Assembly (NCBI GenBank): GCA_947478455.1
Contig: CANJWR010000034.1
Location: 1-32,007, forward strand
Origin: Beijerinckiaceae bacterium
GTDB lineage: Bacteria; Pseudomonadota; Alphaproteobacteria; Rhizobiales; Beijerinckiaceae
Direction: 5' to 3'
Length of the DNA: 32,007 nucleotides
In this document: piece after piece, positions 15,952 to 25,615 of the stretch
How positions within the stretch are numbered: the stretch's first letter is position 1
Layout of the letters: every line of letters starts with the position of its first letter
The notes under the pieces: generated by a model
Told to the model about the DNA's origin: nothing
Database searches by the model: none
What the model saw: the letters and a program-made list of their open reading frames with translations, nothing else
Translations under genes and position numbers: made by a program

Positions 15952-17226
15952 TCACCCGTAACGGCGCTGCGCCTCGATCCCCAGCCCCTTGCCGACTGCG
16001 CCGAACATGTCGCCGGCCGCCAGATCCTTGCGGCCCAGCAGCTTCGAAACGCGCGCCTGCACGGCAGGCATGAGCGAACTGCCGCCTGTCAGAAACACCG
16101 TGTCGATGCCCTTCGGCTTCACACCCGCATCGGCCAGGGTCTGCACGATGGCCTCGCCGATGCGCGCCACCCCAGGCTCCACCGCAGCCGCAATGCCGGC
16201 GCGATCAACATCAATACGCAAGGCTTCGCCCAGCCCCGAAAGATCGATCACATCGCGCGCGTGTTCTGTGAGCGCAATCTTGGCGCGCTCAACGCTCTCG
16301 ACCAGTCGATGCCCGTCGTGACGCTCCAACACGCGCAGCAGACGCTCGATCTGCGGGCTCGGTCCGACCTCGCGGCGCAGCGCCCGGATCATCGCCATGG
16401 ATTCGCGCGCATAGAGAAAATTGATGCGCGACCAAGTGGAGAGATCGACGAAAATGGTGCGCGGTAATTCGAGCTTCTTTTCGCCATAGACAATCTCGGA
16501 GCCGAAATGCGGCATGGCGTAGCGCATGGAAATCATGCGGTCGAAATCCGTGCCGCCGACCCTGATGCCTCGATTGGCCAGAATGTCCTTGCTGCGGTCA
16601 GAATCCCGCGCCCGGTCCGGCGCCACGCGCACAACCGAAAAATCCGCCGTGCCGCCGCCTATGTCGACGATCAGGACGGTTTCTTCCTTGCGCACGGAGC
16701 GTTCGTATTCCAGCGCCGCCGCAATGGGCTCGAACTGGAACGACACATGCTTGAACCCAAGCGTGCGCGCCGCCGATTCCAGATCGTCCTGCGCCTGTCG
16801 GTCGGCGACCTCGTCGCCCTCGATGAATTGCACCGGCCTGCCCAGCACCACGGACTCGCATTCGCGGCCTGCGGCGGCTTCGGCCTTCTGCTTGAGATGG
16901 CCGAGAAACATCGCCAGCACATCGGAAAGCGCCAGATATTGCTTCTGAAGCCGCGTCTTTTCGTGAAACAGCCCGTACCCCAGAATGCTTTTCAGCGAGC
17001 GCATCAAACGCCCCTGCTCGCCTTCGGTGTAATGCTGAATGGCGCGACGGCCGAAGAGCGGACCTTCCGTAAAGCTGAAGAACACCGCACTGGGAATGAC
17101 GCTGCTGTCGCCTTCCAACGGCGCGAGCGAAATCTCGTTGCCGCGCATCACCGCGACGGTCGAGTTCGATGTTCCGAAATCGATGCCGCAATAGCCTGCG
17201 CGCAAAACGTCTGGTCGGCCTGTCAC
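15952..17226 (-). CDS. Hsp70-family protein, nucleotide-binding domain only (YegD-like)
   Basis: This 424-residue protein has the Hsp70/actin ATPase motifs: phosphate-1 GIDFGTSNSTVAV near the N-terminus, phosphate-2 VLIVDIGGGTADFSVV in the middle and the adenosine motif TVFLTGGSSLMPAV near the C-terminus. It ends shortly after the last motif, so the substrate-binding domain and lid of DnaK (about 640 residues) are absent. E. coli YegD is similar in length. I chose the GTG at 17226, which has AGGAG five bases upstream and opens directly before the first ATPase strand; a TTG at 17313 would add an unlikely 29-residue tail. It is divergent from an ABC-F gene. Clients are unknown. Confidence 0.9.
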   Translation of the reverse strand: MTGRPDVLRAGYCGIDFGTSNSTVAVMRGNEISLAPLEGDSSVIPSAVFFSFTEGPLFGRRAIQHYTEGEQGRLMRSLKSILGYGLFHEKTRLQKQYLALSDVLAMFLGHLKQKAEAAAGRECESVVLGRPVQFIEGDEVADRQAQDDLESAARTLGFKHVSFQFEPIAAALEYERSVRKEETVLIVDIGGGTADFSVVRVAPDRARDSDRSKDILANRGIRVGGTDFDRMISMRYAMPHFGSEIVYGEKKLELPRTIFVDLSTWSRINFLYARESMAMIRALRREVGPSPQIERLLRVLERHDGHRLVESVERAKIALTEHARDVIDLSGLGEALRIDVDRAGIAAAVEPGVARIGEAIVQTLADAGVKPKGIDTVFLTGGSSLMPAVQARVSKLLGRKDLAAGDMFGAVGKGLGIEAQRRYG

Positions 17227-17351
17227 AAAGTCTCCTGAGTCCGGACCTGTCGATTCCGGAGTGCCGAGCGCGGGGCGGGCCGGTCGAGTAGCCAATATGG
17301 AAGCGCGTGACAACCCTTGCGTTCCCGGCCCCGCCGCGCCAAAAGCCTCTC

Positions 17352-19235
17352 GTGCTTCACATCAACGATCTCACCTACCGGCTCGGGCCGCGCATTCTGT
17401 TCGACAAGGCGACCGTCGCCCTGCCGGAGCGCGCGCGCGTCGGCTTCGTGGGCCGCAATGGAACCGGCAAAACGACGCTGTTCCGGATGATTTCCAACGA
17501 AATCGGCCCGGAAAACGGCTCCATCACGATTCCGCGTAACATGCGACTCGGCCGCGTCGAGCAGGAAGCGCCAGGCGGCCCCGGCTCACTGGTGGATTTC
17601 GTGCTCGCCGCCGACACCGAACGCGCCGCGCTGATGCTGGAGGCCGAAACTGCGCACGATCCGCACCGGATCGCCGAAATCCAGACGCGGCTGGTGGATA
17701 TTTCGGCCCATTCAGCGCCGGCCCGCGCCGCCGGCATTCTGGCCGGCCTGGGCTTCGACCACGAAGCGCAGCAGCGCGCCCTGTCGGAGTTTTCCGGCGG
17801 CTGGCGGATGCGCGTGGCGCTCGCCGCCGTGCTGTTCTCCGAGCCAGATCTGCTGTTGCTCGACGAACCCACCAACTATCTCGATCTCGAAGGCACGCTC
17901 TGGCTGATCGATTATCTAGCCACCTGCCCTGCTACGATCATCGTCATCAGCCACGATCGCGACCTGCTCGACGCCGTCGCAGATCACATCCTGCATCTCG
18001 ATCAGGCCAAACTCACGCTGTGGCGTGGTAATTACACGAGCTTCGAAAAGCAGCGCCGTGAAATGCAGGCCATCCAGCTCAAGCATCTCAAGAAGCAGGA
18101 AGAGCACCGCAAGCATCTGCAGGAATTCGTCGACCGCTTCCGCGCCAAGGCCACCAAAGCCCGTCAGGCCCAGTCGCGCCTTAAAATGCTGGAAAAGATG
18201 GAGCCGGTGTCGGCCATCGTGGACAGCGATGTTCTGCCCTTCCGGCTACCGTCGCCGCAGCGGCAATTGTCGCCGCCGATCATCGCCATGGAAGGCGCAA
18301 GCGTCGGCTACGATGGCCGCGTCATTCTTTCGAAACTCAGCCTGTCGATCTCGAACGACGACCGCATCGGGCTGCTCGGCCAGAACGGCAACGGAAAATC
18401 GACCTTCGCGAAACTTGTCGCAGGACGTCTGGACGCCATGGGCGGGACCCTGCGCCGCTCGGGCAAACTCGAAGTCGGATTCTTCGCCCAGCATCAGGTC
18501 GACGATCTCGAATCCAACGGCACGCCCTATTCGCATATAGCGCCGCTGATGCCGGATTCGACGGAAGCGAAAATCCGTTCGCGCTGCGCGGAGATCGGTT
18601 TTCCGAATGTGAAGGCCGACACACGCGTCACCGAACTATCGGGCGGTGAAAAGGCGCGCCTGCTGATGGGATTGGCCTGCTTCAACGGCCCGCATATGCT
18701 CATCATGGACGAGCCGACCAACCATCTCGACATCGACAGCCGCGCCGCACTGATCGAGGCGATCAACGAATATACCGGAGCGGTGATCCTCGTCTCCCAT
18801 GATCGTTATCTGCTGGAGGCCTGCGCTGATCGTCTGTGGCTGGTCGGCGACGGCAGCGTGAAAACGTTCGACGGCGATATGGACGATTATCGCAAATTCG
18901 TGCTCGACAAGGCGCGCAACGAAGGCGGCGGCGCTTCGGGCGCTGATCGCGACGACAAGAACACGCTTGTCGATCAGCGCCGCGAGGCAGCACGCCTGCG
19001 CAAGGAACTCGCTCCGCTCCGCAAGAAAATCGACGGTGTCGAAGAGCGTATGGCGAAATTCACGGAGTTGATGAAACGTGTTGATGCGGCGCTGGCGTCG
19101 CCCGAGGCTTTCATCAAAGACCCCGGCAAGGCCGGCCAGCTGGCCCGTCAACGCGCCGAACTTGAACGCGCTCTCGCGAACGCCGAAGAAGAATGGCTGG
19201 AACTGACCAGCGAATACGAGGCGGCTTCAGCCTGA
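17352..19235 (+). CDS. ABC-F family ATPase (translation factor type)
   Basis: This 627-residue protein has two ABC domains and no membrane segments. Domain 1 has Walker A GRNGTGKTT, signature FSGGW and Walker B LLLLDEPTNYLD. Domain 2 has GQNGNGKST, LSGGEKARL and LIMDEPTNHLD. The interdomain linker (HLKKQEEHRKHLQEF and following) is the charged helical arm that reaches into the ribosomal E site in ABC-F proteins, and the C-terminus is a coiled coil. Family members resolve stalled ribosomes. I give the GTG at 17352 as start because it yields the usual N-terminus at the first strand. A GTG at 17307 with GGAAG three bases upstream is an alternative adding 15 residues. Subfamily (Uup, YheS, EttA) is not settled here. 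Confidence 0.93.
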   Translation: MLHINDLTYRLGPRILFDKATVALPERARVGFVGRNGTGKTTLFRMISNEIGPENGSITIPRNMRLGRVEQEAPGGPGSLVDFVLAADTERAALMLEAETAHDPHRIAEIQTRLVDISAHSAPARAAGILAGLGFDHEAQQRALSEFSGGWRMRVALAAVLFSEPDLLLLDEPTNYLDLEGTLWLIDYLATCPATIIVISHDRDLLDAVADHILHLDQAKLTLWRGNYTSFEKQRREMQAIQLKHLKKQEEHRKHLQEFVDRFRAKATKARQAQSRLKMLEKMEPVSAIVDSDVLPFRLPSPQRQLSPPIIAMEGASVGYDGRVILSKLSLSISNDDRIGLLGQNGNGKSTFAKLVAGRLDAMGGTLRRSGKLEVGFFAQHQVDDLESNGTPYSHIAPLMPDSTEAKIRSRCAEIGFPNVKADTRVTELSGGEKARLLMGLACFNGPHMLIMDEPTNHLDIDSRAALIEAINEYTGAVILVSHDRYLLEACADRLWLVGDGSVKTFDGDMDDYRKFVLDKARNEGGGASGADRDDKNTLVDQRREAARLRKELAPLRKKIDGVEERMAKFTELMKRVDAALASPEAFIKDPGKAGQLARQRAELERALANAEEEWLELTSEYEAASA

Positions 19236-19239
19236 AAGA

Positions 19240-20415
19240 CTACGCAGGCGTACGCCTCGCAAACAGCACGGCGCCCATGACGAGCGCCACAATCGCAAGC
19301 AGAATTTCCGCCGCTACAAATCCGGATTGCGCGATCACATAAGTTAGCGGCAACGGCGCGACATAGATGCCGAAATAAAACGCTGTCGAAGCCACCGCCT
19401 GCGGCGCGCCGCGCTCGGATGGCCCCAGTCCCTGGCTGACCCATGCGGACGCCACCGGCCACATGACGCTGTTGCCGCCACCCAGCAAGAAGCCCGCAAT
19501 TGCGGCCACGAACGAATTCGGCGCGACGGTGATAAACGCATAGCCGACCGCGCTCATCGCCATGCCGCCGGCGATCAGAACCGGCGGCGAAAGATGCTGC
19601 AATCGCCGCATCGCCCCGAAACGACCGATCAGCAACGCAGACGTCGACGGCAGAAAGAACGCCGCGAGCGGAATCCCGCGCGACTGCAGATCGGCGGGCA
19701 GATAGCTGACGACATAGCCGTAAAGCGCGCCGCCCATCATCACTGCTACGCAAGGCAAAAGAAAGCGCCGCTTGAATCCGCCTGCAAGATCCAGCCCGCC
19801 TGCTTTTTCGCTTTTCGGGCCGGGACGCATAAAAAAGGTCAGTAGCAGCGCAATTGCGGCCGGAAACATGGACTCGACCAAGAGCGCCGTCGGCCCGAAA
19901 TTCGCCAGCGCCCATTCGCCCAGCGGCGGCGCGATGGCGGACGCGAGTGGAATCGTGGCGGTGAAAATCGTCACCAGATAGAGAAACCTTTCGCGCGTGA
20001 GCCGGCTCTGCACATAGAGCATCGTGACCGGGAGAAACAGCCCGACGCCGACGCCCTGCACGAGACGCGACGCCAGCGCGCTCGCGAAATCGCCGCGCGT
20101 GATCGCCAGAGACCCAAGCCCGATAGCGGTCAGCGCAATCGCCGCCCGCACGGTCGGCAGAATGCCGAAGCGCCCTGCGATGGTCGCCGACAACAGAGTG
20201 CCGACGAGCGCCGGAATGGCAAAAAGCGACAGCAACAGGCCGACATTCGGCAGATCGTGGCCGCTCTGCCGGAACACGATCGCCAGCAGCGCCGAATAAT
20301 TCTGCGTCGTCGAACAGGTGAGACCGATGATCCAGCACAGGATGAATTCGCGCCGCGCGATTGCGTCGATAAATCCGGCGCTGCGCGCTTTTTCGTCTAC
20401 GGAAACGCTCGTCAA
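19240..20415 (-). CDS. Major facilitator superfamily transporter
   Basis: This 391-residue protein has about twelve hydrophobic segments, consistent with an MFS carrier. A basic loop (AGRFGILPTVRAAI) after the second segment resembles the conserved MFS loop 2-3 motif. Substrate is unknown; the group includes drug and metabolite exporters. The only in-frame start giving a full first helix is a TTG at 20415, preceded by AAGAGA about ten bases upstream. It follows holC by 28 bases, so it may be the last gene of the pepA unit. Its stop lies only four bases from that of the convergent ABC-F gene, with no visible terminator between. Confidence 0.88.
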   Translation of the reverse strand: MTSVSVDEKARSAGFIDAIARREFILCWIIGLTCSTTQNYSALLAIVFRQSGHDLPNVGLLLSLFAIPALVGTLLSATIAGRFGILPTVRAAIALTAIGLGSLAITRGDFASALASRLVQGVGVGLFLPVTMLYVQSRLTRERFLYLVTIFTATIPLASAIAPPLGEWALANFGPTALLVESMFPAAIALLLTFFMRPGPKSEKAGGLDLAGGFKRRFLLPCVAVMMGGALYGYVVSYLPADLQSRGIPLAAFFLPSTSALLIGRFGAMRRLQHLSPPVLIAGGMAMSAVGYAFITVAPNSFVAAIAGFLLGGGNSVMWPVASAWVSQGLGPSERGAPQAVASTAFYFGIYVAPLPLTYVIAQSGFVAAEILLAIVALVMGAVLFARRTPA

Positions 20416-20443
20416 AGCTTTTTTCTCTTGTTGTTATTTTAAC

Positions 20444-20908
20444 TCAGGCCTTTTTCGTCCAGCGCCCGTCTTCGTCCTGCTGCCAATAGGACAAATCACG
20501 CCCCTGTCCTTTAAGCGTTTTCCATTGCGCCCGCGCATTGGCAAGTTGTTCGTCGTCATTTCCGTCGAACATCAGAATGATGCGCGCATAGGCGTCTGGT
20601 TGTGCATCCAGTACCGGCGCAATTTCAGCCGCCTCAATGAAGAATCGAATAGATGCGCCGTTCGGATTTTCATCGCCGGTTGTCAGGAAAACAGGTTGCA
20701 ACTCGCCATCGCCGTCGCGCGCGACGCCATGGGCCAGAAAGCTCGCCTCCGAATAGGTCCATAGCAGCGCGTCGAGGCTGGCGAGACGCTCGTCAGTCGT
20801 CGCCTGTACGACTGCTTTCCAGCCGCGCTGCAGCGAACGCTCGATCAAGATCGGCAGAGTGCGGTCGAGCGGTTGACTGGTGAGGTGATAGAACCAGATC
20901 TCGGTCAT
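20444..20908 (-). CDS. holC: DNA polymerase III subunit chi
   Basis: This 154-residue protein has the HolC opening TEIWFYHLTSQPLDRTLPILIERSLQRGWK, cited here only as residues 2-31. It also has the segment LDALLWTYSEASFLAHG and a C-terminal YARIILMFDG stretch, both typical of chi. Chi is part of the clamp-loader assembly and links it to single-strand binding protein. In many Proteobacteria the gene lies directly downstream of pepA. Here a small secreted protein gene is interposed between them. Confidence 0.93.
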   Translation of the reverse strand: MTEIWFYHLTSQPLDRTLPILIERSLQRGWKAVVQATTDERLASLDALLWTYSEASFLAHGVARDGDGELQPVFLTTGDENPNGASIRFFIEAAEIAPVLDAQPDAYARIILMFDGNDDEQLANARAQWKTLKGQGRDLSYWQQDEDGRWTKKA

Positions 20909-20951
20909 GAGACTCCGCCTCTATGTCGTCCCAATCTGGCGAGAGCCCCGT

Positions 20952-21479
20952 TCACTCGGCTGCGACGAGGATGAATTCGCGTTCCGACCTGGTCCAGAAA
21001 AGGCCGATGTCGCCGGCGCTTCCGGCATGCTCTTCGACCTTGCCGGCGACTTCCACGTCGCCGCGCTCGATGGACGCCCGCAGATAGTCCGCAGCCTCTG
21101 CCGTCATGCCGAGCAGCGTGCGCGAGGCTTTGGCTGCAGGCCATTGCAGCACGCTCACCACAGCAGCCTGCTGGAGTCGAAAAAACGCATCACGCAGTTC
21201 AGAGCCGCCCGAAGCAGGTATCCGTGCCGTGAAACTGACGAACTTGTCGCCGCGGCACCGCAATTGCCCGTCGATCTTCGGCTCCGTCACAATATCGAGA
21301 ACGTCGGTTCCGTCGCCCTGCCCGCGCGACACCACGACCGGACGGATGAATTCGACCTTCAACCCGGCCGCAGATGCCGCAACACCCTTGATGACGGCGG
21401 CGCAACCGGCGGCTTCGGCAGTGCCGCCAAAAGCCAGAAGCGAAAATGCTAAAGCCGCAAACTTGACCGTGCTGCGCAT
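20952..21479 (-). CDS. Small secreted hypothetical protein
   Basis: This 175-residue protein has a clear signal peptide (KFAALAFSLLAFGGTAEAAG), so it is probably periplasmic. Two cysteines remain in the mature part (one at the processing site, GCAAVIKG, and one in LRCRGDKF), leaving a disulfide possible. The rest is a mixed alpha/beta-looking sequence with no family that I recognise. It sits 21 bases after pepA and 43 before holC on the same strand. The conserved arrangement around it suggests a shared transcript rather than a shared function. Confidence 0.72.
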   Translation of the reverse strand: MRSTVKFAALAFSLLAFGGTAEAAGCAAVIKGVAASAAGLKVEFIRPVVVSRGQGDGTDVLDIVTEPKIDGQLRCRGDKFVSFTARIPASGGSELRDAFFRLQQAAVVSVLQWPAAKASRTLLGMTAEAADYLRASIERGDVEVAGKVEEHAGSAGDIGLFWTRSEREFILVAAE

Positions 21480-21500
21480 CGGACCCTCGAAAATACGTTC

Positions 21501-23042
21501 TCAGGCTTCGTAATGGTCTGCGACCAGCCTGTCGAGGAGCCGAACGCCCCACCCCGAGCCCCAGGACTGGTTGATGTCGCTCGACGGCGAAGCCATTCCG
21601 GTGCCGGCGATGTCGAGATGCGCCCAGGGCGTATCGTTGACGAAGCGCTGCAGGAATTGGGCAGCGGTAATCGAGCCCGCATTGCGGCTCCCGACGTTCT
21701 TCATGTCGGCGAACTGGGAATCGATCATCTTGTCGTAGGCAGGCCCCATCGGCATCCGCCACATTTTCTCGCCCGTAGTGGTTCCGGCTTCCAGCAGACG
21801 GGCCGAAAGCTCGTCGTTGTTCGAGAACAGGCCCGCATATTCCTTGCCGAGCGCGACCAGGATCGCGCCGGTCAGGGTGGCCAGATTGACCATGAATTCA
21901 GGCTTGTATTTGTCCTGAATATACCAGAGCACGTCGGCCAACACGAGGCGGCCCTCAGCGTCGGTATTGATGACCTCGATGGTCTGGCCGGACATTGATT
22001 TCACGATATCGCCAGGGCGCTGGGCGTTGCCGTCCGGCATGTTTTCCACAAGCCCGATGGCCCCGATAGCATTCACCTTCGCCTTGCGGGCAGCGAGCGC
22101 GTGCATCAGGCCGACCACACAGGCCGCGCCCGCCATGTCGCCCTTCATGTCTTCCATTCCGGCCGCCGGCTTGATCGAAATGCCGCCGGTGTCGAAGCAT
22201 ACGCCCTTGCCGATAAAAGCGACCGGCTTCGCCTTCGAGGCCTTATGGCCGTTCCAGCGCATCACCACCATGCGGCTTTCGCGGATCGAGCCCTGCCCGA
22301 CGCCCAGCAAAGCCCCCATGCCGAGCTTCTGCATGGCCTTCACGTCAAGAATATCGACTTCAACGCCCAGCTTCTCCAGCTCTTTGGCGCGACTGGCGAA
22401 TTCGACCGGGAAAAGGATATTCGCGGGCTCGTTCACCAGAGTGCGGGCGAGCGAAACGCCGTCGGCCAGCGCCTCGCGGGCCTTCGCCTCGCGCTTCGCC
22501 TCGGCCACGTTGGCGACGGCGATTTTGATCGTCACCTTCTTCGGCTTGTTTTCTTCCTCTTCGGGCTTCTTTTTGGTCTTGTAGGTCTCGAACTTGTAGG
22601 CGCGCAGCTTGATGCCGAGCATGAGATCCGCAGCCGCGCCCGGCGGATGCGCCGCATCGCCCGGCAGATCGAACACAACGGTCAAGTCCTCGGCGTTGCC
22701 CGCCTTGCTCATGATCTGGCCGCCCAGATTGAGATATTCGGTCTCGCCGTCGGGCTTCTTTTTCTGATGTACGCCGAAGATCATCAGGCGATCAGCCGCA
22801 ATGCCGGTCGGGGCGATCAGATCAAGCGTCGAACCTGCATTGCCTTTGAATTTCGCCACCTTGGCGGCCTTTTCAACAGTCGGTTGCAACGGCGACAGCA
22901 GATCATGGGTCGCCTGCGCAAATTTCACATCGGCGCCGGCGAAAACAACCATGACACCCGCCGAGGCGGGTTTGGCGCGCTTACCCCGGGAAGAGCCAAC
23001 ATCCGCGAGCGCAATGAAATCCACTTCGACCGATGAGTGCAT
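21501..23042 (-). CDS. pepA: Leucyl aminopeptidase (M17 family)
   Basis: This 513-residue cytosolic aminopeptidase has the M17 signature NTDAEGRL and the metal-site segment [15 protein letters not shown], both with the expected Lys and Asp ligands. It removes N-terminal residues from peptides using two metal ions. The N-terminal half carries a lysine/glutamate-rich insert ([14 protein letters not shown]), which is unusual-looking and probably a surface loop. I use the ATG at 23042; the extension to 23327 lies in non-coding-looking leader. It heads the unit pepA - secreted protein - holC - MFS and is divergent from lptF, as is common in alpha- and gammaproteobacteria. Confidence 0.95.
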   Translation of the reverse strand: MHSSVEVDFIALADVGSSRGKRAKPASAGVMVVFAGADVKFAQATHDLLSPLQPTVEKAAKVAKFKGNAGSTLDLIAPTGIAADRLMIFGVHQKKKPDGETEYLNLGGQIMSKAGNAEDLTVVFDLPGDAAHPPGAAADLMLGIKLRAYKFETYKTKKKPEEEENKPKKVTIKIAVANVAEAKREAKAREALADGVSLARTLVNEPANILFPVEFASRAKELEKLGVEVDILDVKAMQKLGMGALLGVGQGSIRESRMVVMRWNGHKASKAKPVAFIGKGVCFDTGGISIKPAAGMEDMKGDMAGAACVVGLMHALAARKAKVNAIGAIGLVENMPDGNAQRPGDIVKSMSGQTIEVINTDAEGRLVLADVLWYIQDKYKPEFMVNLATLTGAILVALGKEYAGLFSNNDELSARLLEAGTTTGEKMWRMPMGPAYDKMIDSQFADMKNVGSRNAGSITAAQFLQRFVNDTPWAHLDIAGTGMASPSSDINQSWGSGWGVRLLDRLVADHYEA

Positions 23043-23405
23043 CGAATTCGCATCCTTCGTGAACCGGCGCGATTCTTCCGCGCATCCAGTATTCTGGGTT
23101 GCTTGATAGCGCGGCGCAACGGGCCTGTCGCGAAAGACTTTCGGGCAGCGCCCGTAACGGTCCCGCCGCGCCTTCAATTCGCCGCGAGCGACCCGCACTC
23201 GTTCTGGCACGAGTAGCCTTCGCGCCACGCTCACTGGATAAATGCGCCGAATGCCTGCGCGCTCGCCCGCTTGCCTTGCAGGACCCCGCCCGAATGGGTA
23301 GCGATTGATCCAGTTTGAAACGGTCAAGCCGAATCGTGGCCGTACGTTTTGCGCGACGTCCCGACGCCTCGCATCGAATGCTCAGGAGACGGTTCGGAAC
23401 AACGC
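23043..23405. other. Divergent promoter region between pepA and lptF
   Basis: This 363-base gap has no convincing gene. It contains a perfect inverted repeat, ACTCGT (23197-23202) and ACGAGT (23209-23214), with a 6-base spacer, and a CGAAAG-A-CTTTCG hairpin further toward pepA. Either could be a regulator site. No promoter hexamers could be assigned reliably. Confidence 0.45.
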
Positions 23406-24536
23406 ATGTCTATCGTTGACAGATACATATTCAAGTCGGGGCTGGTCGCCTTTGTGGGCGCTCTGGTGGCCCTGACCGGTGTTATCTGGGTGACGCAGGC
23501 CCTCCAGCAGGTCGACCTGCTGACCACGAAGGGCCAGACCCTTCTGATATTCCTGACTCTCACGAGCCTGACCCTTCCGTCGCTTGTCGTGATCATCGCG
23601 CCGATCGCGGTATTTTTTGCCGTCATTTCTGTCCTGAACCGGCTCAACAATGACAGCGAAGTTGTCGTTCTGAGTTCGTCCGGCATGTCGCCCGCGCGGC
23701 TCATGCGGCCGATCCTGATCCTGATCGTCTCGGTCGCGCTGCTCGTCGGCACAATGTCGCTTTGGGCCATGCCGGCGAGCTTCCGGACGATCCGCGATCT
23801 GGTGACGGATGTGCGTGCCGATATCATCACCCGCATCGTCCGCGAGGGACAGTTCATCACCCTCGATCAGGGTTTCGTATTCCACTATCGCGAGCGAGGC
23901 CCCAACGAAAGCCTGCGTGGGATCTTCATTCAGGACCGGCGAGAGCCGACCCAGATCAACACCTATCTGGCCGAATCCGGCGCGACGATCCGGAGCGGCA
24001 AAGAGAACTTTCTGGTTCTCGAAAAAGGCAGCATCCAGCGTCAGACGCGCGGTCAAGCAGACCCGGCGATGGTGTCGTTCGAGCGCTACGCCATAGACCT
24101 GACCCAGTTCGGCGCGGAAGCCGAGGGCGTGCCGCTCAAGCCGCGCGAACGCTCGACCATGGAATTGTTCAACCTCGACATGGCCGACCCCTATGTGATC
24201 GCCAATTACGGACGTCTGGCCGCCGACCTGCACGACCGTTTCGCCACGCCGCTTTACGCGATTGTGTTCGGCCTCATCGGATTTGCGGCGCTTGGCCAGC
24301 CACGCACGACCCGGCAGGGACGCGGCGCCGCCATCGCAATCGCGATCACGGCTGTAGTCGCGCTGCGCATCGCAGGTTTCGGTGCTGCGGCGCTCGTGAC
24401 AAAGAGCCTTTGGGCGGTCGGGCTGGTCTATGCCCTGCCGCTGGCCGGCCTTGCCGGCGCGCTGGTGGTTATTTTCGGGCTTCCTCATTTCGGTCGCCGA
24501 ACGGCGCCACGTCTCCAGCCGGTCGAGGCGCGATGA
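23406..24536 (+). CDS. lptF: LPS export ABC transporter permease LptF
   Basis: This 376-residue inner-membrane protein of the YjgP/YjgQ family opens with MSIVDRYIFKSGLVAFVGAL and has three hydrophobic segments at each end around a periplasmic beta-jellyroll domain, as LptF does. It forms the LptB2FG complex with LptG and extracts LPS from the inner membrane. The ATG at 23406 gives the canonical N-terminus, although the ribosome site is weak (AGGAG lies too far upstream). Its TGA overlaps the lptG ATG (ATGA). Confidence 0.95.
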   Translation: MSIVDRYIFKSGLVAFVGALVALTGVIWVTQALQQVDLLTTKGQTLLIFLTLTSLTLPSLVVIIAPIAVFFAVISVLNRLNNDSEVVVLSSSGMSPARLMRPILILIVSVALLVGTMSLWAMPASFRTIRDLVTDVRADIITRIVREGQFITLDQGFVFHYRERGPNESLRGIFIQDRREPTQINTYLAESGATIRSGKENFLVLEKGSIQRQTRGQADPAMVSFERYAIDLTQFGAEAEGVPLKPRERSTMELFNLDMADPYVIANYGRLAADLHDRFATPLYAIVFGLIGFAALGQPRTTRQGRGAAIAIAITAVVALRIAGFGAAALVTKSLWAVGLVYALPLAGLAGALVVIFGLPHFGRRTAPRLQPVEAR

Positions 24537-25615
24537 TCGGATCGACGCTCGGCCTCTATCTCATGGGCAGGTTCGCCAGAACCCTTCTGGGGATTTTCGG
24601 AGCGATCTGCGCGCTGATCTACGTTGTCGATTTTGTCGAAATGTTACGCCGCGCCGGCGACCTACCGGGCGTCACCACGGCCTATGTGGCGCTGGTCTCG
24701 CTGCTGCGGGTGCCGTCGATCTCCGAGCAAACCCTCCCCTTCGTGATTCTGGCGGGATCGATGTTCGCCTTCGTCAACCTCACCCGGAAGCTCGAACTCG
24801 TCGTAGCCCGGGCGGCGGGCATATCGGTCTGGCAGATTCTCGCGCCCCCGGTTCTGCTGGCTTTGCTGATCGGCATGTTCTGCACGAGCACCTACAGTCC
24901 GCTCGCCGCCATTCTGAAGCAACGCGCCGACCAAATGGAAACCGGTATGTTCGGCCGCACCCGGCAGGATGTGGATTCGAGCCTGTGGATTCGCCAGCGC
25001 AGTCTCGACGGTCAGGCCATCATCAGGGCCGAGCAATCGAGTAATAGTGGGACCGTTCTGGCCAACGTCACGGCCTATGTGTACGAGGCTGACGGTCGCT
25101 TTCAGGAGCGTGTCGAGGCCGCCCGCGCCGAACTCCTGCCAGGCGTCTGGACCCTTCATGACGCGCGCATCATGGCGCTCGGCGAGGAGCCCCGGTCGGT
25201 CGAGAAATACATGCTGGCCACCAGCCTGACGGCCGAACAGGTCACCCAGTCCTTTGTGCCCCCGGCGGCGGTGCCGTTCTGGAGCCTGCCGGACGTGGCG
25301 CGACGGATGCAGGCCGCGGGGCTCGATTCAGTCGGGTACAGATTGAGATATCTGTCGCTTCTCGCCCTTCCTGCCCTGCTTGTGGCTATGGTTCTCATTG
25401 CCGCATCCTTTTCATTAAGATTCTTCCGGTTTGGTGGAATCCCCCGCATGGTTACCGGTGGCGTGGTCGCAGGCTTCGTGCTTTATGTTGCGACCAAGCT
25501 GGTCAGTGATCTGGGCGGAGCAGGCTTCCTCAGCGCCCCGATTGCCGCGTGGTCGCCTGCGATCGTGGGATGTATGTTGGGTAGTCTGGTTCTGTTGCAT
25601 CAGGAGGACGGTTGA
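24533..25615 (+). CDS. lptG: LPS export ABC transporter permease LptG
   Basis: This 360-residue partner of LptF has the same six-segment layout and a central periplasmic domain. The N-terminal MIGSTLGLYLMGRFARTLLG is typical. Four bases overlap the end of lptF, and its TGA shares a base with the lptD ATG (TGATG), so translation of all three is probably coupled. Confidence 0.95.
   Translation: MIGSTLGLYLMGRFARTLLGIFGAICALIYVVDFVEMLRRAGDLPGVTTAYVALVSLLRVPSISEQTLPFVILAGSMFAFVNLTRKLELVVARAAGISVWQILAPPVLLALLIGMFCTSTYSPLAAILKQRADQMETGMFGRTRQDVDSSLWIRQRSLDGQAIIRAEQSSNSGTVLANVTAYVYEADGRFQERVEAARAELLPGVWTLHDARIMALGEEPRSVEKYMLATSLTAEQVTQSFVPPAAVPFWSLPDVARRMQAAGLDSVGYRLRYLSLLALPALLVAMVLIAASFSLRFFRFGGIPRMVTGGVVAGFVLYVATKLVSDLGGAGFLSAPIAAWSPAIVGCMLGSLVLLHQEDG

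Noticed and set aside
19233..19242. A terminator between the ABC-F and MFS genes
   Set aside because: The convergent stops are only four bases apart and no hairpin with a T run is visible nearby.
23382..24488. A 368-codon minus-strand open frame
   Set aside because: It is antisense to lptF and very rich in charged residues, as expected for the complement of a membrane-protein gene.
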